Shown one piece after another: positions 1 through 13,900 of a stretch of 64,000 nt of DNA; within the stretch, counting starts at the first letter, position 1; each line of letters begins with the position of its first letter. This DNA comes from Corella eumyota (Eukaryota > Chordata > Ascidiacea > Phlebobranchia > Corellidae), in the NCBI GenBank assembly GCA_963082875.1, contig OY720097.1:17058501-17122500 (forward strand), given 5' to 3'. The position numbers and the translations under genes are program-made. The notes under the pieces are model-generated. The model was given only the letters and a program-made list of their open reading frames with translations, was not told the origin of the DNA and did no database searches.

Positions 1-2111
1 TAAAGTAAGCGTTATTAATAAGTTATATTTTAATTTTATAATTTTTTTTATAAAAATCAAAAAAATAATTTTGGTCAATTTGTTGTAGAAATAAATTTAT
101 TATAAGACCCGTAAATCAGATTTTTTATTTGTAGGACAACTTTACTTTTCAGAATTCGTGTATTTATTTTAATACTTCGTAGAAAATCTGAATCACGAAA
201 ATACTTTGTGATAAATGTCATACAGACTTTACTAAGTAAATAATCGATGATTAACCATTTAAATTGCCTTGGGTGGTTAAATGTTATACTTCAACCCTAT
301 GTTTACAGTAACATGATATAATGTTTTAACATAATTTTACAGTTTACCTTATTAGAAATTATCTATCTCTTCTTGTACTATTTAATATATACTGATGAAA
401 TTTTGATGGTTTTTAAGGGCTTGGCATTGGCAATGTGTTAGTGAACTACATTTTATTTTAATATTTATTTTTTTAAATTTGTAGATAATTAAGAAATGAT
501 ATCATAATGCAACCATATTTTTATAAAATTTGATATATACATTTTACTTTGGAAAAGGCATCAAACATTTATACAATACATGTAAAATATTTTTTCAGGA
601 TTTTATACAAATGTTTTTTTTTTAACAAAGAAAAATTTAAATCGCAGAGAAAATTTTTTAGGGGACACAAAACAAATTTTGCTCTTTGTTGATTTCGAAA
701 TGTGAATTACAATGGATTTGTTTTCGAAAGAGCACATGACCATTTCGACTTTAACACGCCCACGCATCAAAAAAAACTAGAAAACACTATTAATAGGAAA
801 CCACAAAAAAAGGTAGTAAGACTATATTAGCTTAAAGTCCAAAAAATAAGATGGTTGGGGACTCTTGGTTCTAATACAACGCATGAGTAAATCCGAACAA
901 AGTTCTGGAGATTAAATTTAGGGAACTGATATAAAATTACGACACAAAAAAAGGAAACGCAAACGTTTGTGATGACGTCATAATCATGTGACTTGCCAGC
1001 CAAGAGATAAAAATGTTATGGAACCCAGATTGTATTCCACTTTCGTTGATTAGTTTTTTTAGTAGGATTAAATAAAAATACTTCGTGGTTGCTTAAGTTT
1101 GTTCTGTTCTCCTTTGTTTTACGCCTAGTTGACATTTTAATTTTACAACACGCAACGTTTTCTCCCAACCTCTGACGTCACGAATACGCATTAAAAAGTT
1201 TTTATTTGAAAATCAAAACATGATTTTGTTCGAAATTACCATGAGAAATATTTTGAATAGCAAAAGACCACAAAACAATTTTAACGCTTTCGTTTCTATC
1301 AAAATAAAAGAAAACTTTAATTCATATAATTAGGCGTGCAATTTTGCTTTGTGTAATCTCGGGTAACTGAACCCGGTAGTTATCATTCTTTAAAGACAAA
1401 GCATAACAAAGGAGCACGGAAAACTAATTGTTGTTGTTGTTAGAATAACCAAACAAAAGTTATAAAGGACTTTCTAATTTAAATTTGCGGCGCCTAATCC
1501 TTATTAGAACCTACCTGGAAACCGGTGTAATTATCGACCGCTTATTCAACTTTAAAAATCTGTTATTTTTGAATGTTTTTTGTTTGGATTTTTTCTTATT
1601 TTATGGCTTGTTATTTTATGGTAATGAGATTGTAAAATCGAAGAAAAAACAATGGACAATGCTTTGATGTTGGATTATTGCTCGAAAGATTATTACATGT
1701 AAATAAAAAGGTTTTAAACCTTAAAATTTTAATTTGCCAATTTGCTAATTTTACTTATAAAAAAACGAATATTTTTGAACAAAATAAAAAATTTTTTGAA
1801 TATTTAATAAACATCAGATTTATAAAATTAACTATTGCAACAGTATAGTAATGGTCGTACGTTATATAATTTATATCCTGAGCTTATAATATTGACATGT
1901 TCTATTTTAAAACCACATTAGTTCAATATAATTATTCAAAAGAAAAGTAAAAGGACAGTGTGGTTAACATGGTAATTGTTGCATTAAATTTACAACCAAA
2001 TAAAAAAATGACTCAATTAAGCTTACAAAAAATGGAATAAAGTCATACAAATATCAGTGCATAAGGTTCATAAAAAACATTTAAAATAAATAATTTCCAA
2101 AGAAAATTAAA
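1..2111. other. AT-rich intergenic DNA, no gene recognised
   Basis: No splice-consistent exon or recognisable protein segment is visible on either strand. A 60-codon open stretch near 1485-1667 has no good start, has hydrophobic low-complexity composition and fits AT-rich noise. TGACGTCA occurs at about 963 and 1173. The right part is probably downstream of the poly(A) site of the minus-strand transporter gene. Confidence 0.6.
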
Positions 2112-2117
2112 TTTATT
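2112..2117 (-). terminator. Poly(A) signal of the SLC16-like gene
   Basis: AATAAA on the minus strand, about 130 bp past the stop codon at 2245-2247. It is the first good hexamer after the stop. Inference from position only. Confidence 0.5.
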
Positions 2118-2244
2118 AAAAAATTATAACTAAAATTTAAAAAAACACAGGCCTGCCTCAGCACTAAACCCCAAAGCTTGCCGATGTCTCCAGACCAATG
2201 TCCCCTGTCTTATGACGTCATACGCAATAAGTATGACGTCACAA

Positions 2245-5200
2245 TCAGCACCATGCTTCAATAGTTCTTACGCGTCGTTTTCGTTCATCTAGTTTGCTCA
2301 TAAGGGGTTTAATCATTAAAACAAAGGCACTTGCTAGTAAGATACAACCGGCTAGGTAGAATGAAGTGTCGTAAGACTTTGTATAATCAGTCAACCAACC
2401 TAGATGAATTAAAAAGTGATTTATTTAAACCCATATTGAAGTTTTTTCTGGGTATTGTAGTATTGTTTAAAGTATTGTTTAAATAAGCGTTTTACGGGTT
2501 TAAACTTTGTTTATAAAGAGGGTGTGGTGACTAAACACTTAACGTCTAGCCTTACGGTCCATTAACTTGATTGACTTAAAAGCAATATCGATCAACTAAA
2601 AGTCTTCACACTGGCTCCACCATGCGGAGAATTAAACAGTATGTTCTTACCCACAAGTGGGGGCCCGAGGTATGCTCCTATACCTTCTCCAGCAAGCATA
2701 AAACCATAGGCGAGCGAGAATTTATCCTCGCCGAGTAATTGAGCTGGTATAACCATCATGAGACCATAACTACCACTTAAAAATCCAAAACAAGCGGCAA
2801 ATGCTCCCAGTGACCAAATATTAACACAAAATGGACTGAGTACAGTGCATAAGCCAAAAAAGGTCTACAAAATTTAAAATAAGGACTATAAGTTTTATAT
2901 TTTTACTGGTGCCTAGACATACGAAGCAATATCTATTTAATAACTAGTTTATGCAGTTTAAAAAATACACTATAGTAAAGTGAATATTTAATTTTTTTCC
3001 ACAACAATAAACTTACTTGAGCAATTATAAAAACATTGAAAGCTGAAAGATTAAAAAATGTACAAAGAGCTCCAAATCCGACTTTGCCAAGAGCGTTAGT
3101 AATTCCCAAAATCGAAATTAAAATTGCCCCTTGATCAATCCCTAAAAAAAATTTAATAATTAAAAAAATCTAAGATAAGGTTTTAAAAACAAATTGGATT
3201 AGATTTTGATTTAAGTTTGTCTTTTATAATGTTTTGGTTTTAAATTACTAACCCAACATTGTTGCCCTTGATGGTAAATGGACATAAGGTACAAACTGCA
3301 CCAGCCATGACAGAAAATCGCTCACAAATAACATTAAAAATATAGGGTCTTGCCATAAACTCTTTGTAGTTTCAGTCAATCTAAAATGGGAAATATAATT
3401 TTGGTTTTGTGAAACTTTTTAGTAACTTTAACAAAATAGTAAAGCATACGAATTCCTGTGAGAATATCTTTATTGTTTTCAATTATTTTTACAATTGGGA
3501 TTTAAAATAATTATGTCTCAGAAAAAGTTTGAAATGTTGAACATTGGGTAAATTATTCAAATTGAATTAGTACTTGGATTACGTCACAATACCTCATCGA
3601 TGACGTAATATATTGGAACGTGCTTCTTCTTCTTGACCTTTTACTTCTTGTTTTTGCACCGTTACTTTTCGGAAGCATGTGATTGGCCGGATTACAGTCA
3701 CGTGGTTTCTTTACGACGTCAGACATAGTATCGTCGCAAGTGTCACGTGACAAATCTTCCTCGATAGTTTTGGGCGTACTGTTTGACGAAACCTTAAAAA
3801 AACAAATATTGTTTTTTTTTAATTTTTTACAAAACTCGATTAAAAATCAAGTGTTTGCATAGTTTTGCCAATTTACAGGCGTGGCTATTATTTAACGCAA
3901 TTTAAGCAATTGGTCAAACACAACGAAAGTTTACCAACGCCTAAGCATAGACGGTGAGCACACACAGTATTGACCGTGGTATTGACAGTAAAGAATTTTT
4001 TTCCCAATTTATTTTATTAAAATGTAATATTTCCAATAAATCAAGCCCGACTTTAAATAAATATTACAGTAAAAAACAGATCAACGGGTTTTTAAATTCC
4101 AGTCATGTTCGAATTACATAAAACAAGCGTTGGTTGACCGCAAAATACGATCAGTTAATATCACACTTAACCCGACTTTCAATGGAAATTTACATGTTTG
4201 TAAACACATTTAGTCTAGCAATATAGCATTCCTGAATTACTACCTAAATAGAATGGTTTCCGAGAATATGTACCAAAAATCCCGCGCTGCCCTTAATTTA
4301 TTTATCAGATGTCTAGCCAAAACATCATAATGCCCTTTTTCGTCGAATTAAATCTAATTTTTGTGTTGTTATTGGTCTCGTTTTACCCCTTATATCATGC
4401 TCTACCTGATTACCATATCACTTGTGTTTCTCCATTTCCACAGCAGCGTGTGATGACGTAACTGGTCGGGGTGGACCATCAGGAGACCGCATATGATCAC
4501 GTGCAACTGAATTCCACCAATCACAAGCAAGCAGCCCTTAAAATCGACAAAAATAAAAAATAACTTGAACAACTTACACTGAAAATTGTTGAACTTTTAA
4601 CTACATACCCTCCATGTAAATGCCTCCACCAATTTTTTTTGCAAAAATCCAAACAAAAAAGCCCCCACTCCGACACCACCCGATCCAATTCCCATCGCCA
4701 GAGGTCGTTGTTTATCAAAATACTGTCCAATAGAAACCACCGCAGCAAGGTTAGCAATCCCACCAGCACATCCTAGGATAATTAGATAACGCAAAGTTAT
4801 TTTTAAAATTTTAAAGTAATTTTGTTCAAATGTTAATTTTGTTCATTTAGATATTGTAAACCACATCATACAAATTATTAATGTTGTTTCCAAGCAATGT
4901 CATATGCAATAAAGGAAATAACGTGTCGAGTTGCTAAGAGCGTGTTATGTTTTTATTTCCGTTTTAAAGGAACCACTCTAGTTAAAATTATCGTTAGCTT
5001 TTGGAAGTTTCCTGTAAATGTGTGACTTGAAATTATGACATAATTGTCAACAAAGCAATACAAAGGCGATGTAAGAATTTCGAGTTGAACGGTTGGAAAC
5101 TTCAAGTGCAATGTACATATTAATATTTACTCAAATCTTACAACTGTTTTACTTGTCTTTGCTTTAATAGGGTTAGATGCGCCAATAATATTGACCTTAG

Positions 5201-6481
5201 CTTGTTATTATATTGACTTTTAGGTGAAATTTAAACCCGCATTTGCACAGTTCCTTTTTTGCTGGTTTTGCGTGTATTTTGCAAGCATTTAAGATATTGA
5301 GCGTTTGAAACGAAATGGCCATACCTGTAATCACTCCAAAGCTAACGCATAGATAAGGAATCCCAGTTGCAAATGAACTTATAATCAGTCCTATTGACAT
5401 TCCGATGCCACAGCATATGATCACTTGTCTGCAGCTAAATTTGTTTAACAACGCACCCGAAACGGGACCTAGAACAAACAAAAAATATGTTGTTTTATTT
5501 GGGGTATATATATTTAGTCTAATGTTTGTACAACGGGCTATATTATATAAAATAACAGTACATCAAAACCATTTTATTATTTTCTTTAACATTAAATATT
5601 AATTTATCATTTACATTCCCGATACGTTAAGGTATTTATTTACGTTAGTCTGCTGATTGGTTTTTCTTTAATAAATAATGCATGTTGTAAATGGTCTTAA
5701 TCTGACTACTAATCGAAATGTTACACCACGCTTAGGGATTTAAAAATATAGCCCTTACAATTGTTTCGTTATGAAAATTAGTTCGGCTTAGCTGTGTGAA
5801 TGTATCCATAAGTAATAAAAAGCCATTTAAATTAATTAAATATATAATTTCTTTTTAAACTGTGTATTAAAGTATTTTGAATGTGATAAAATTGTGAGTC
5901 AACACAAAACTACTTAACAATCATTAAATAACTATAGGAGATAAAATGCATAATCACTTAATGTTTGTACTTAGTTTATTATTATTTGTATTAGAAGTCA
6001 ATGTTATTAAATATTTTTATTAACCGGGCCATAAAAAAGTAATTTAAAATTTGTTTTCTGTCGTGTGAAAACTATTAACCAATTTATACCAAGTAGGAAT
6101 ATAGAACAACACTCATTTATCAAATATTTTTATCGAGTTAGGTCGAATTTTAGTTAATATTAGTTTAGTATGACTACCGTTATAATAAAAATACTTGTTC
6201 TCATTTTTGATATCATTTTTTTAAAGTGTATATTTACCCATTAACAAAGTCGTTCCTGTGGCAATTGATCCAACCCAAGCTGTTTCGCCTCTTCCTGCAT
6301 CGAAGTCTATCAACCATTCCTCGTACAAAACCCCAACTGAGAACAGGGCACCAAAAGTCAAAGCCCTGATCATAAACGAGGCACATAAAACTATCCATCG
6401 GTACTTAAATCGTTCCGCCTCGCTTGGTAGGACACTTTTACGGGCGGACAGGCCATTGTCAGACTGGGCTTTCGAAGTCAT
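2245..6481 (-). CDS. Monocarboxylate transporter-like protein (SLC16/MCT, MFS)
   Basis: Nine minus-strand exons: 6238-6481, 5325-5468, 4609-4772, 4414-4536, 3593-3792, 3253-3380, 3017-3141, 2651-2864, 2245-2399. They total 1497 nt with GT/AG joins and one open frame, giving 498 aa. The protein has the MCT layout: TM1 segment (RWIVLCASFMIRALTFGALF), a TM4-5 block with YFDKQRPLAMG followed by GSGGVGVG, a basic cytoplasmic loop of ~65 aa (exon 5), then six C-terminal helices including GAYLGPPLVGWLTDYTKSYD and FYLAGC. Family members move lactate, pyruvate, ketone bodies, aromatic amino acids or other organic anions, usually with H+, across the plasma membrane. The substrate here cannot be told. 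Two points depart from the family: the usual [DE]G[GS]WGW signature before TM1 reads FKYRWIV, and the TM8 Asp/Arg pair of the MCT1-4 proton-coupled members is not evident (GITNALGKVGFGALC). This suggests an orphan-type SLC16 member. The start is the ATG at 6481, which opens a hydrophilic N-terminus of ~28 aa before TM1. Confidence 0.92.
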
Positions 6482-8774
6482 AGTTTTTATCTTAATTCTT
6501 ACAACAGAATATCTTTGTAAAAAGTAATTGTGGCTTCTTGCTTGTATTAAACAATGCCCTAAACGATATATTTTATATATAATTTATCAATTGCACAACC
6601 GAAAATATTTTAAAATAAATATTGACTTTTTAAATGCTGCACTGGCTAGACTGAACTGTCCAATTTTTTATTAAACCTTCTGGAACAGGTTACTCTCTGG
6701 TTGTACAATTCTAGAACTAACTGTGTATTGTAAATGCAAATCTAAAAACGTATTCAGCGTTTAATTGTTGCTATATAACTGTTAAGTGTCCCATGGCCAC
6801 GTCCGTGGCCATAAATCACTGACTGGTTATTCAAACTTAACGTTAGACACGTAAGGCAATAACAAACATCACTAAACTAGCTTCTTTCACCGCATGTATC
6901 TATTTTCTTTAACAGTGAGCTAATACAGGCTAAAGTCTAACCCAAGTCCGCATTCGTTTCTCTTCGGTCTGCTAACCTTAGGCGAACCGAATCTAATAAA
7001 AAAGCACCTTGCTTTATATGTGTGTTATATACTCTATGCTGTTTTGTACAGAATTTTATTAACAGTGTATGCTTTAAAGATTATATGTTGAATGACATCC
7101 GGTCTGTTTTCATACACGATTATTTGCATACATCAGAAAAGTACATAGGCTACAACCACTGTAACTTCAGTGCTTTATTACCTAGTCACTCAATTAGTAC
7201 TGCATTATTCTGATTATCAGAATAGCTATAATTTAAGCATAGATTGTTCTCTTGTAAGCGTAGCTGTAGGCTAAATACTCTAAACCTTTACCTGGCATAT
7301 CTTTACTAAAAATCATACAGTAAAACGTCAATGCCGAAATGAATTTAATATTTTAATATGAAGCCCAATTTTTGCTACTTTTGCGCGGTAGGCCCAAATA
7401 TGAAACTACATCGTTAGTTTTTTATTTTTAAAATATTATATACACATCTATTGTTTTACAGGACACTTACAATACATTAACAAACAACCTAATTAACCAT
7501 AATCCGCTTGTCCAAGTGCGTTGAATGGCCATATTACTCTGTACATAACATGTTGAGTCGTATTTATTTTAACAGTTGCCTGATTTGGTAATGCAAACAC
7601 ACAAACACAACGATATCATTTAATCAATCAATACAAACAATGAAGACCATGTTTTATTGACAAGAAATGTATATTTTATAACATTTTTTGATTTTTTGTC
7701 AATTTTTAAATTTAAGAGATAAAATATAATCAAAGCAGCTCGCAAAACTTGCGCTGTGGCATCATCTTGTGGCCGAAAATAAAAGAAATTTACACTGTAA
7801 AACATTAGGTAATAAAATAACCATTTTACTTTATTGACTATGAAGATATCAGTTACTACATGGCAAATTACTTTTTAATTCAGTTTGAAAATCATGGTCC
7901 TTTATATGTGATATCTATCAAGTTAGTATATTTTTTGTTGTAGCACATCTGGTCAGTTTTAGAATTTATATTTCTTTTACAATTTTTTGAAATAAAAAAT
8001 AAAAGAATGTGTTTTCTCAAATCAAAATTAAAAAAGTAAAAATTAGATGAAGTAAAAGTGAACTTATCTCTGTTAAACATTTTTTTTAATTTATTATTAT
8101 TGTTGGCATGTGGGGTTTAAGCGTTACGCATTTCTCTGGAATCAATTTTGTTGATTTAAAATATTACCGTATATTTTTTTATCTCTAAAACACACACATT
8201 CTTGTTTTAAAATTAGTTTTATTAAAAAAAAATTAATATAATCCTATCTAATAAAGAAGATGTGTATGGGGGGAAAAGGCATAGATAATACAAAAAAGTC
8301 AAAAAAGAGTTCAATAAAATAATCATTGCTTCCTAGGGAAAAGATGCGATTCTAAATAGGAAGAAAACAGTTTGGTTTATTTTTTGTTTTTTCAGCATTT
8401 TTGGCATTTTTTTGAAGCAGTTTAATATAAATATTTTTCTTACATTGGCGCATAATACAATTTAAATAGTTATCTATTAAATAAAATAAGTTGGTTTGCT
8501 ACGAACTTCAAAGAATTTATTTTTAAAAAAATTTGCAAAAACCTATCAAATCGCTTCTAAGATATAATCAGATAGTTGATTAACTTTTGTTTACTAATCA
8601 AAAGTAACTATTATTCAAGATGTAATACAGTTATTTGTATTTGTCACTATTCTGATTGTTTAGCAAAATGGTCGCAAATAACGAAATTTTCGAAAACAAT
8701 TTTGCAGAATTGTTGTATTAAACCAACTCATATAATGTGCATCATTTAAAAGCATTTAGTTAAAAATTAAAATA

Positions 8775-8895
8775 TTAATCTGGCATTGAATTGCCAGATT
8801 GCAAAATTTTCCTTAAGTAAGACGCTAACGGTACATTTCACGCTTTGAATACCCTACCACCTCTTTACACAAAATAAACTCCCGTTTGTGATGCT
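8775..8895 (-). repeat. Structured repeat, copy 1 (possible small RNA)
   Basis: Shares the block AAAATTTTCCTTaAGTAAG with copy 2 at 9140-9263 (lower case marks the differing base), then CGcTAACGGTA and a downstream CCGTTTGTG. A hairpin with CTGGC/GCCAG arms (8779-8799) is kept in copy 2 with changed loop sequence. Read on the minus strand, the order is: AACGG-type stem, AATTTTG (Sm-site-like), terminal hairpin. This order resembles Sm-class snRNAs, but no family was recognised. Confidence 0.45.
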
Positions 8896-9139
8896 TTATA
8901 CAATTTGTAAAATTTGGAATTTTACTTCTTTTTCAAAATTTTGTATACTAGAAATGATATTTAGTTATTTGACATCATTCTTTTTTATTATGCGTTAATT
9001 GAAAACTTTTTATCGCAACAAGGCCTTTGTAACAAAGTTTTATATATTTTTTTTATTTCAAAAGGTTTGCCAAGTAACAAATTGCAAAAAGTGTACTTTT
9101 ACACTTGCGCAAAAACTTAAGTATAAATTAAATTGTAAA

Positions 9140-9263
9140 AATTAACCTGGCTTAAAATAACCAGATATCCAAAATTTTCCTTGAGTAAGGCGTTAACGGT
9201 AGCTGAACCATACTAGAAATTTTCCAACTAAGCTCTTTAAAAAAACTACCGTTTGTGGTGATT
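9140..9263 (-). repeat. Structured repeat, copy 2 (possible small RNA)
   Basis: Diverged copy of 8775-8895, offset by about 365 bp. The stem AACGGTAG/CTACCGTT is perfect here and has one mismatch in copy 1. The terminal hairpin keeps CTGG/CCAG pairing around an unrelated loop. The minus strand carries AAAATTTTGG directly 5' of that hairpin, close to an Sm-binding consensus. Transcription is unproven. Confidence 0.45.
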
Positions 9264-9801
9264 GCGCTTTTTCTTAAAATTTTTCTGAATTTTGTTTAAC
9301 GAAAAAATAGTTTAACATTTTTGTAACATACTAAAAGCAAAAAAATAAAAACAGGTTTTTAGTTTATGGTCATCGACCGAACTATTTAATTTTACGGTTC
9401 TCGCCAAATTTCTTTTTACATTAACGGTTCTTTATGTATTTATACACTTTAAATAATTTAATATATATTTTTAACAATTTTTTTTTATATTAAAAATTTT
9501 ATTAATAATTTAAAAAAAACAAAAAATTTGTTTTCAGACTTTTAACGTTGTCACGTGATTTTATCGATTTCACTTTGCTGTCAGTTTCAATTTTTGGACA
9601 TTTCAATTTAAAGCAAGCAGCTAACATTTGTAATACATTTAAAACTTATAAAAGAAAAATGTTGTTATAATACATTTTTGTTTTAAATAAGTTGTTTTTT
9701 TAAATATTTAAGCATTAAAAATTGTTTAAAAAAATAGTAATGTAATAATAACAAAATGTTTTAAAAAATATTAAGATATCGAGACTTTACACCAAAAACT
9801 A

Positions 9802-9836
9802 ATTTTTAATCACAAAAAAAATTTGTGATTAAAAAT
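9802..9836. repeat. Perfect AT-rich hairpin
   Basis: Two 15-base arms, ATTTTTAATCACAAA and its exact reverse complement, flank a five-A loop. It is isolated: no target-site duplication or internal element was recognised. It could be a MITE relic or a chance AT palindrome. Confidence 0.6.
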
Positions 9837-10902
9837 ATTGGACTATTTTTATGTTTATTGGGTAAATAAAAACGAATTAAAAAAATTGGGTCGTCGGATA
9901 TATTTTATTTAGCGACCAATGGTACTATGTAATAAATTTGTCACAAAGATAATTATGCGTCACTAATCTACAGTCTATTTATGCTCATCCCTTCTTTAAA
10001 TGCCATGGAATATAACCCCTATTCACAATACGAGTTCTATTTCTTTACCAGGCTCGTATTTTTTTGTTCTGGAGAATTTTTAAGTGTTGTTTCAAACCGT
10101 ATATCGACTAACCGTCTGGTTATAACTAACGTCTCGATAGACTTTTTAATGAATAATTTATAGTTTATACAAAGCAACTTGCCTGCCAAAAAGAAGAAAT
10201 TTTTTCCTTTCTTGGTTTTATTTTTATGTGACGGGAATAATTTCGCTTAGTTGGCGAATTGTGTAATGAAGTGTGCGCTAATAAGTGAACTTAAAATGCA
10301 CTGTTTTAAATGCGGCTAATTAGCAAGATTGGACGGTTTTGTTTATTTGGAAAAATAGCTGTTTCAAAAATGTTTAGTTTTTAACAACTTATATAAAACC
10401 TAGAAAAGGAAATTTAAATTAGAATTTTTCCAGATTATATTAAAAAATTGTTTTTTCTGTAGTTTGTTTTCTTATAAACATAAAACATAACTTTTTAAGA
10501 TAAAGCTAGGATAAGACAACTGAACATTTGGACCGGTGCTTAATATTGTTGTGAACTAAACAGTTACTTTAATTGCAAAGTCACAGTCTTTCTGTTTCGT
10601 TTAAAAACTTAACGCGATTAACAAAAACAAACATATTTTCTAAGCGACTTATATGTCGTTAGGTTGATTATAGATCGCTTTGTAGCGTTAGGGAGAACTC
10701 GCGCAATGTGATTTAAAAACGATTTCTTTGCACAGATCGCGTTTTAAGGAGCTCGCCGATTTGCAATAATCCGCATAGTAAGGTCATAAAGAAAGCATTG
10801 TTTTACGTCACAATTGACAGATGTGCTCTTGATTTCAGGCGAACAGTGCTGTAATCAAGCTGCGATAATATACTGTAGACAGAGTATAGTCAGTGTAACA
10901 AA

Positions 10903-13900
10903 ATGAGATATAAAACCTTAGGTTTGTTGTTGTTTATAACTTGGATTGTTTTGGTTAATGGACAGTCCTATGCGCCCCTCAACTCAGCACCTTACTTTAC
11001 TAATACCTGGTATTGGCGTATGTACGAAAACGAACCTGTCGGTGAGTTATATTTGATTTTAATTTCAATATTGTATATTGTAAGGAAAAGCGAAAATATA
11101 TTTTAAAAGCATGTATTAGATAAAACATTGCTTTGGTAAATTCTGCAGGCGATATTTTTGCAACAGTTTTTGTATAGATTGTGTATATTATTAATTATGC
11201 ATATATTTAAGAACGTATTCACTTGTGCTACGTTCTAGTTTTAAAGATATATCCATAATACACTTTTAGAATATATTTACGTGTAAGAATGTAACTGTTT
11301 TTAGTGCTGTCCCTTAATTAAACCGAACCACTTAACCAATCAATGGAAATTAGTTTTCCAAGTTAATGTCTTGGCAGTGATAGATTCTGGTCAATTTCCA
11401 AGAATTTTTATCAAGTTACTATATCCATTCGATCACATTAAAATTGTAATTTAGTCGAGTTTTTTTATCTGGACATATAAAGTAACTGTCAACGCTTTCT
11501 AAGACGTTTTGTATCAATTAATCAAGTTTTTCTTGATAAGAACTCTATTTTATGTTACCGAAATTATGGGAATGTTATAACATTGGTGTAGCATTGTTTG
11601 AATGGCATTTCTTTAACATTTTACAAATAATAAGTTTACACTTACTTAAAAGGACTATGTTTCATTTATAAAATATGTAAATTTGCAAAACAAATTTTAT
11701 TCTGTAAATAAAAAGCAAAAATATTAAATTTAAATTCTTTTTTTAATTTTTAAACTTTTTTCAAATATATATGTGTTTTTTTAAAAACTGTACCAATACT
11801 TTCAGGTTCGAGACCCCGCGATGCCACCTCAGAAGAGATGATTGTTTTAAGAGCGTGGGACCTAGAAGATGATGAACTGACCTTTAAGGTCAAGGGTCAA
11901 ATCGGGGAAAAGTATTTTACTGTTGATTCAAAAACTGGAGTTGTTAAACTAAGAAAAGCTTTTGACAGAGAAGTTAGTTAACATTTTTTTTTTATTTGTT
12001 AAGTTAGATATTAAAGTATTAATATTATATTTACTATATGTTACTTTATAAATATTTGATTCTAATATTACTTTATTTTTTGGCCTTTTGTTTGTTTAAT
12101 ATTACACATAGTATGGATAGTTTAAATAAAGTTGTTTAAAAATAGCTTTTACGTCGGGGTTTTTGGTTTTTGACCTTATTAATTTTTACCTCAACGGACT
12201 GATTTTGTATGTTTATTAAAAATTCTACAAAACTAAAAAAAAATTATAATAAAATTAACTGTTTAACAAAAAAGACGCATTTTCATTGGATAAAACTTTA
12301 TAAGATTAAGGTCACGTGACGCTTATTTCGATGCACTAAATTACGCGTGTCATTGTGGAAATACCCACGACCAATAAATCTTTTGGTTTTGTCGCTAATC
12401 GGGCGTTTAACTGCACACAACGACCAAATCTCGACGTTTTTACGACTTTGCAATTTGCAGAAGGGCGGAAAATTATTCGTCCCCAATAAATTTTGCCAAA
12501 AATTTCAAAAGTTTTAAAAATTTGAAAAGTAAATAAACATTTAGAAAACTTAATTATCTTGTTTTTAGATCGACGATCGATACAAAGTCAAGTTCAGTGT
12601 CTCTGATGGAGTTAGCGAGGTACTATGACATCATTATTATTACGTCATAGATAAATTTTATCATTTAATTATATCATCAAACTATTTTATAATAAAATAT
12701 AATTCCACTATGTTTTAAAACAATAAAAAAACTTATTATGATTTTTAATTTTTGCTTTATGATGTCATAATACCAGGCTGAAAAAGAGGCCTACATACGC
12801 ATCATTGACGTCAACGACAACGCCCCCGTATTCGATTCACCCCCCTACGAAGCCACAATACCGGAAAGGGTTCGAATTGGAACAGAAGTTATGACAATTG
12901 TGGCATCCGACCCTGACAAGGGGTTTAGTGGAATTATAAGATACAACATTGAGCAGGTTAGTTTTGTTAAAAATAATTTTATTTTTCTAAAAAAAAAATT
13001 TAAAAAACGTTTTTTTTTTGTGTACGTTTTTTTAAACCAATCAATTTGTGGTTAATTCATTTTAAAATGTTTTTATTTTTTAAATTTGAAAGTATTTGAT
13101 TTGATCTTTTGCTTATTTAGCAATTTTAAACTAAGTTTTTTTTATTTTTCTTTAGTTTTTTAATGCGTACTCAAAATAAGTGTAAATATTAATTGTACTT
13201 AAAATGAGTAAAGTGTAAACTTTGAGTTGCGCAAATGCCGGAGTTAAGACTTTAGCACAACCTTCTGCCATATTGATAACTTCCCTATTAAGAAAACTCA
13301 CTTGGGACATTTTGGGGATTTTCTATCAATATTTAATGCGGGATTAAGTTATTGAACTCAGGCAAACAACAGGATAGTCTGTTTAATAAAACTCAAAGTC
13401 TTAAAAAATATAAAAGTCCAATAGTAAACATGAATCTTCGATTTTTCTAATCAATCTTTAGAACAATGTCGATAAAACTGGCTCAAATCGTTGCCTTCGG
13501 TTTCTAAAGGGTTACTATAACTTATTTAAACAAGTAATGAAAACGTGAAATTATTTTTTGATTGTTTATTAGGATACAGATGCATCTGACCCAGTTCCAT
13601 TTCGATTGAACGCAGACACTGGCGTGCTCACCACGAGCGAGATTATCGATTATGAGACCGCTTCGTCATATAAATTTGTGGTGCAAGCGACCGATCAAGA
13701 CGTTCGAAAGTAAGTTAAAAATAATCATTTTTTTTTACAAAAATAAAAAATTAATTTACTTGAAATAAATTTTTAAAATTTGTTTTTACTACCCATGGGT
13801 TTTTGGCTTCTAAGTTATATTTTCGGAAAACACTTTTTTGTTAGACAAAATATTTATTAAGATCGATATTTCTCAAACTTTTGCCTCATAATCCAATCAG

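Larger units (their letters stand above)
6482..10902. other. Intergenic region between divergent SLC16-like and cadherin-23 genes
   Basis: About 4.4 kb between two head-to-head start codons. It should hold both promoters. No coding exon was found: open stretches are short and AT-driven. It contains a pair of diverged structured repeats (8775-8895 and 9140-9263) and a perfect 15-bp-arm hairpin (9802-9836). No TATA box or other core promoter element could be placed with confidence. Confidence 0.6.

Noticed and set aside
1485-1667. 60-codon open frame near the left edge
   Set aside because: Non-ATG start, AT-driven Phe/Leu composition, no splice context.
9802-9836. Hairpin as a transcription terminator
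   Set aside because: No gene ends nearby and the stem is almost pure AT; hairpin terminators are not expected for eukaryotic Pol II genes.
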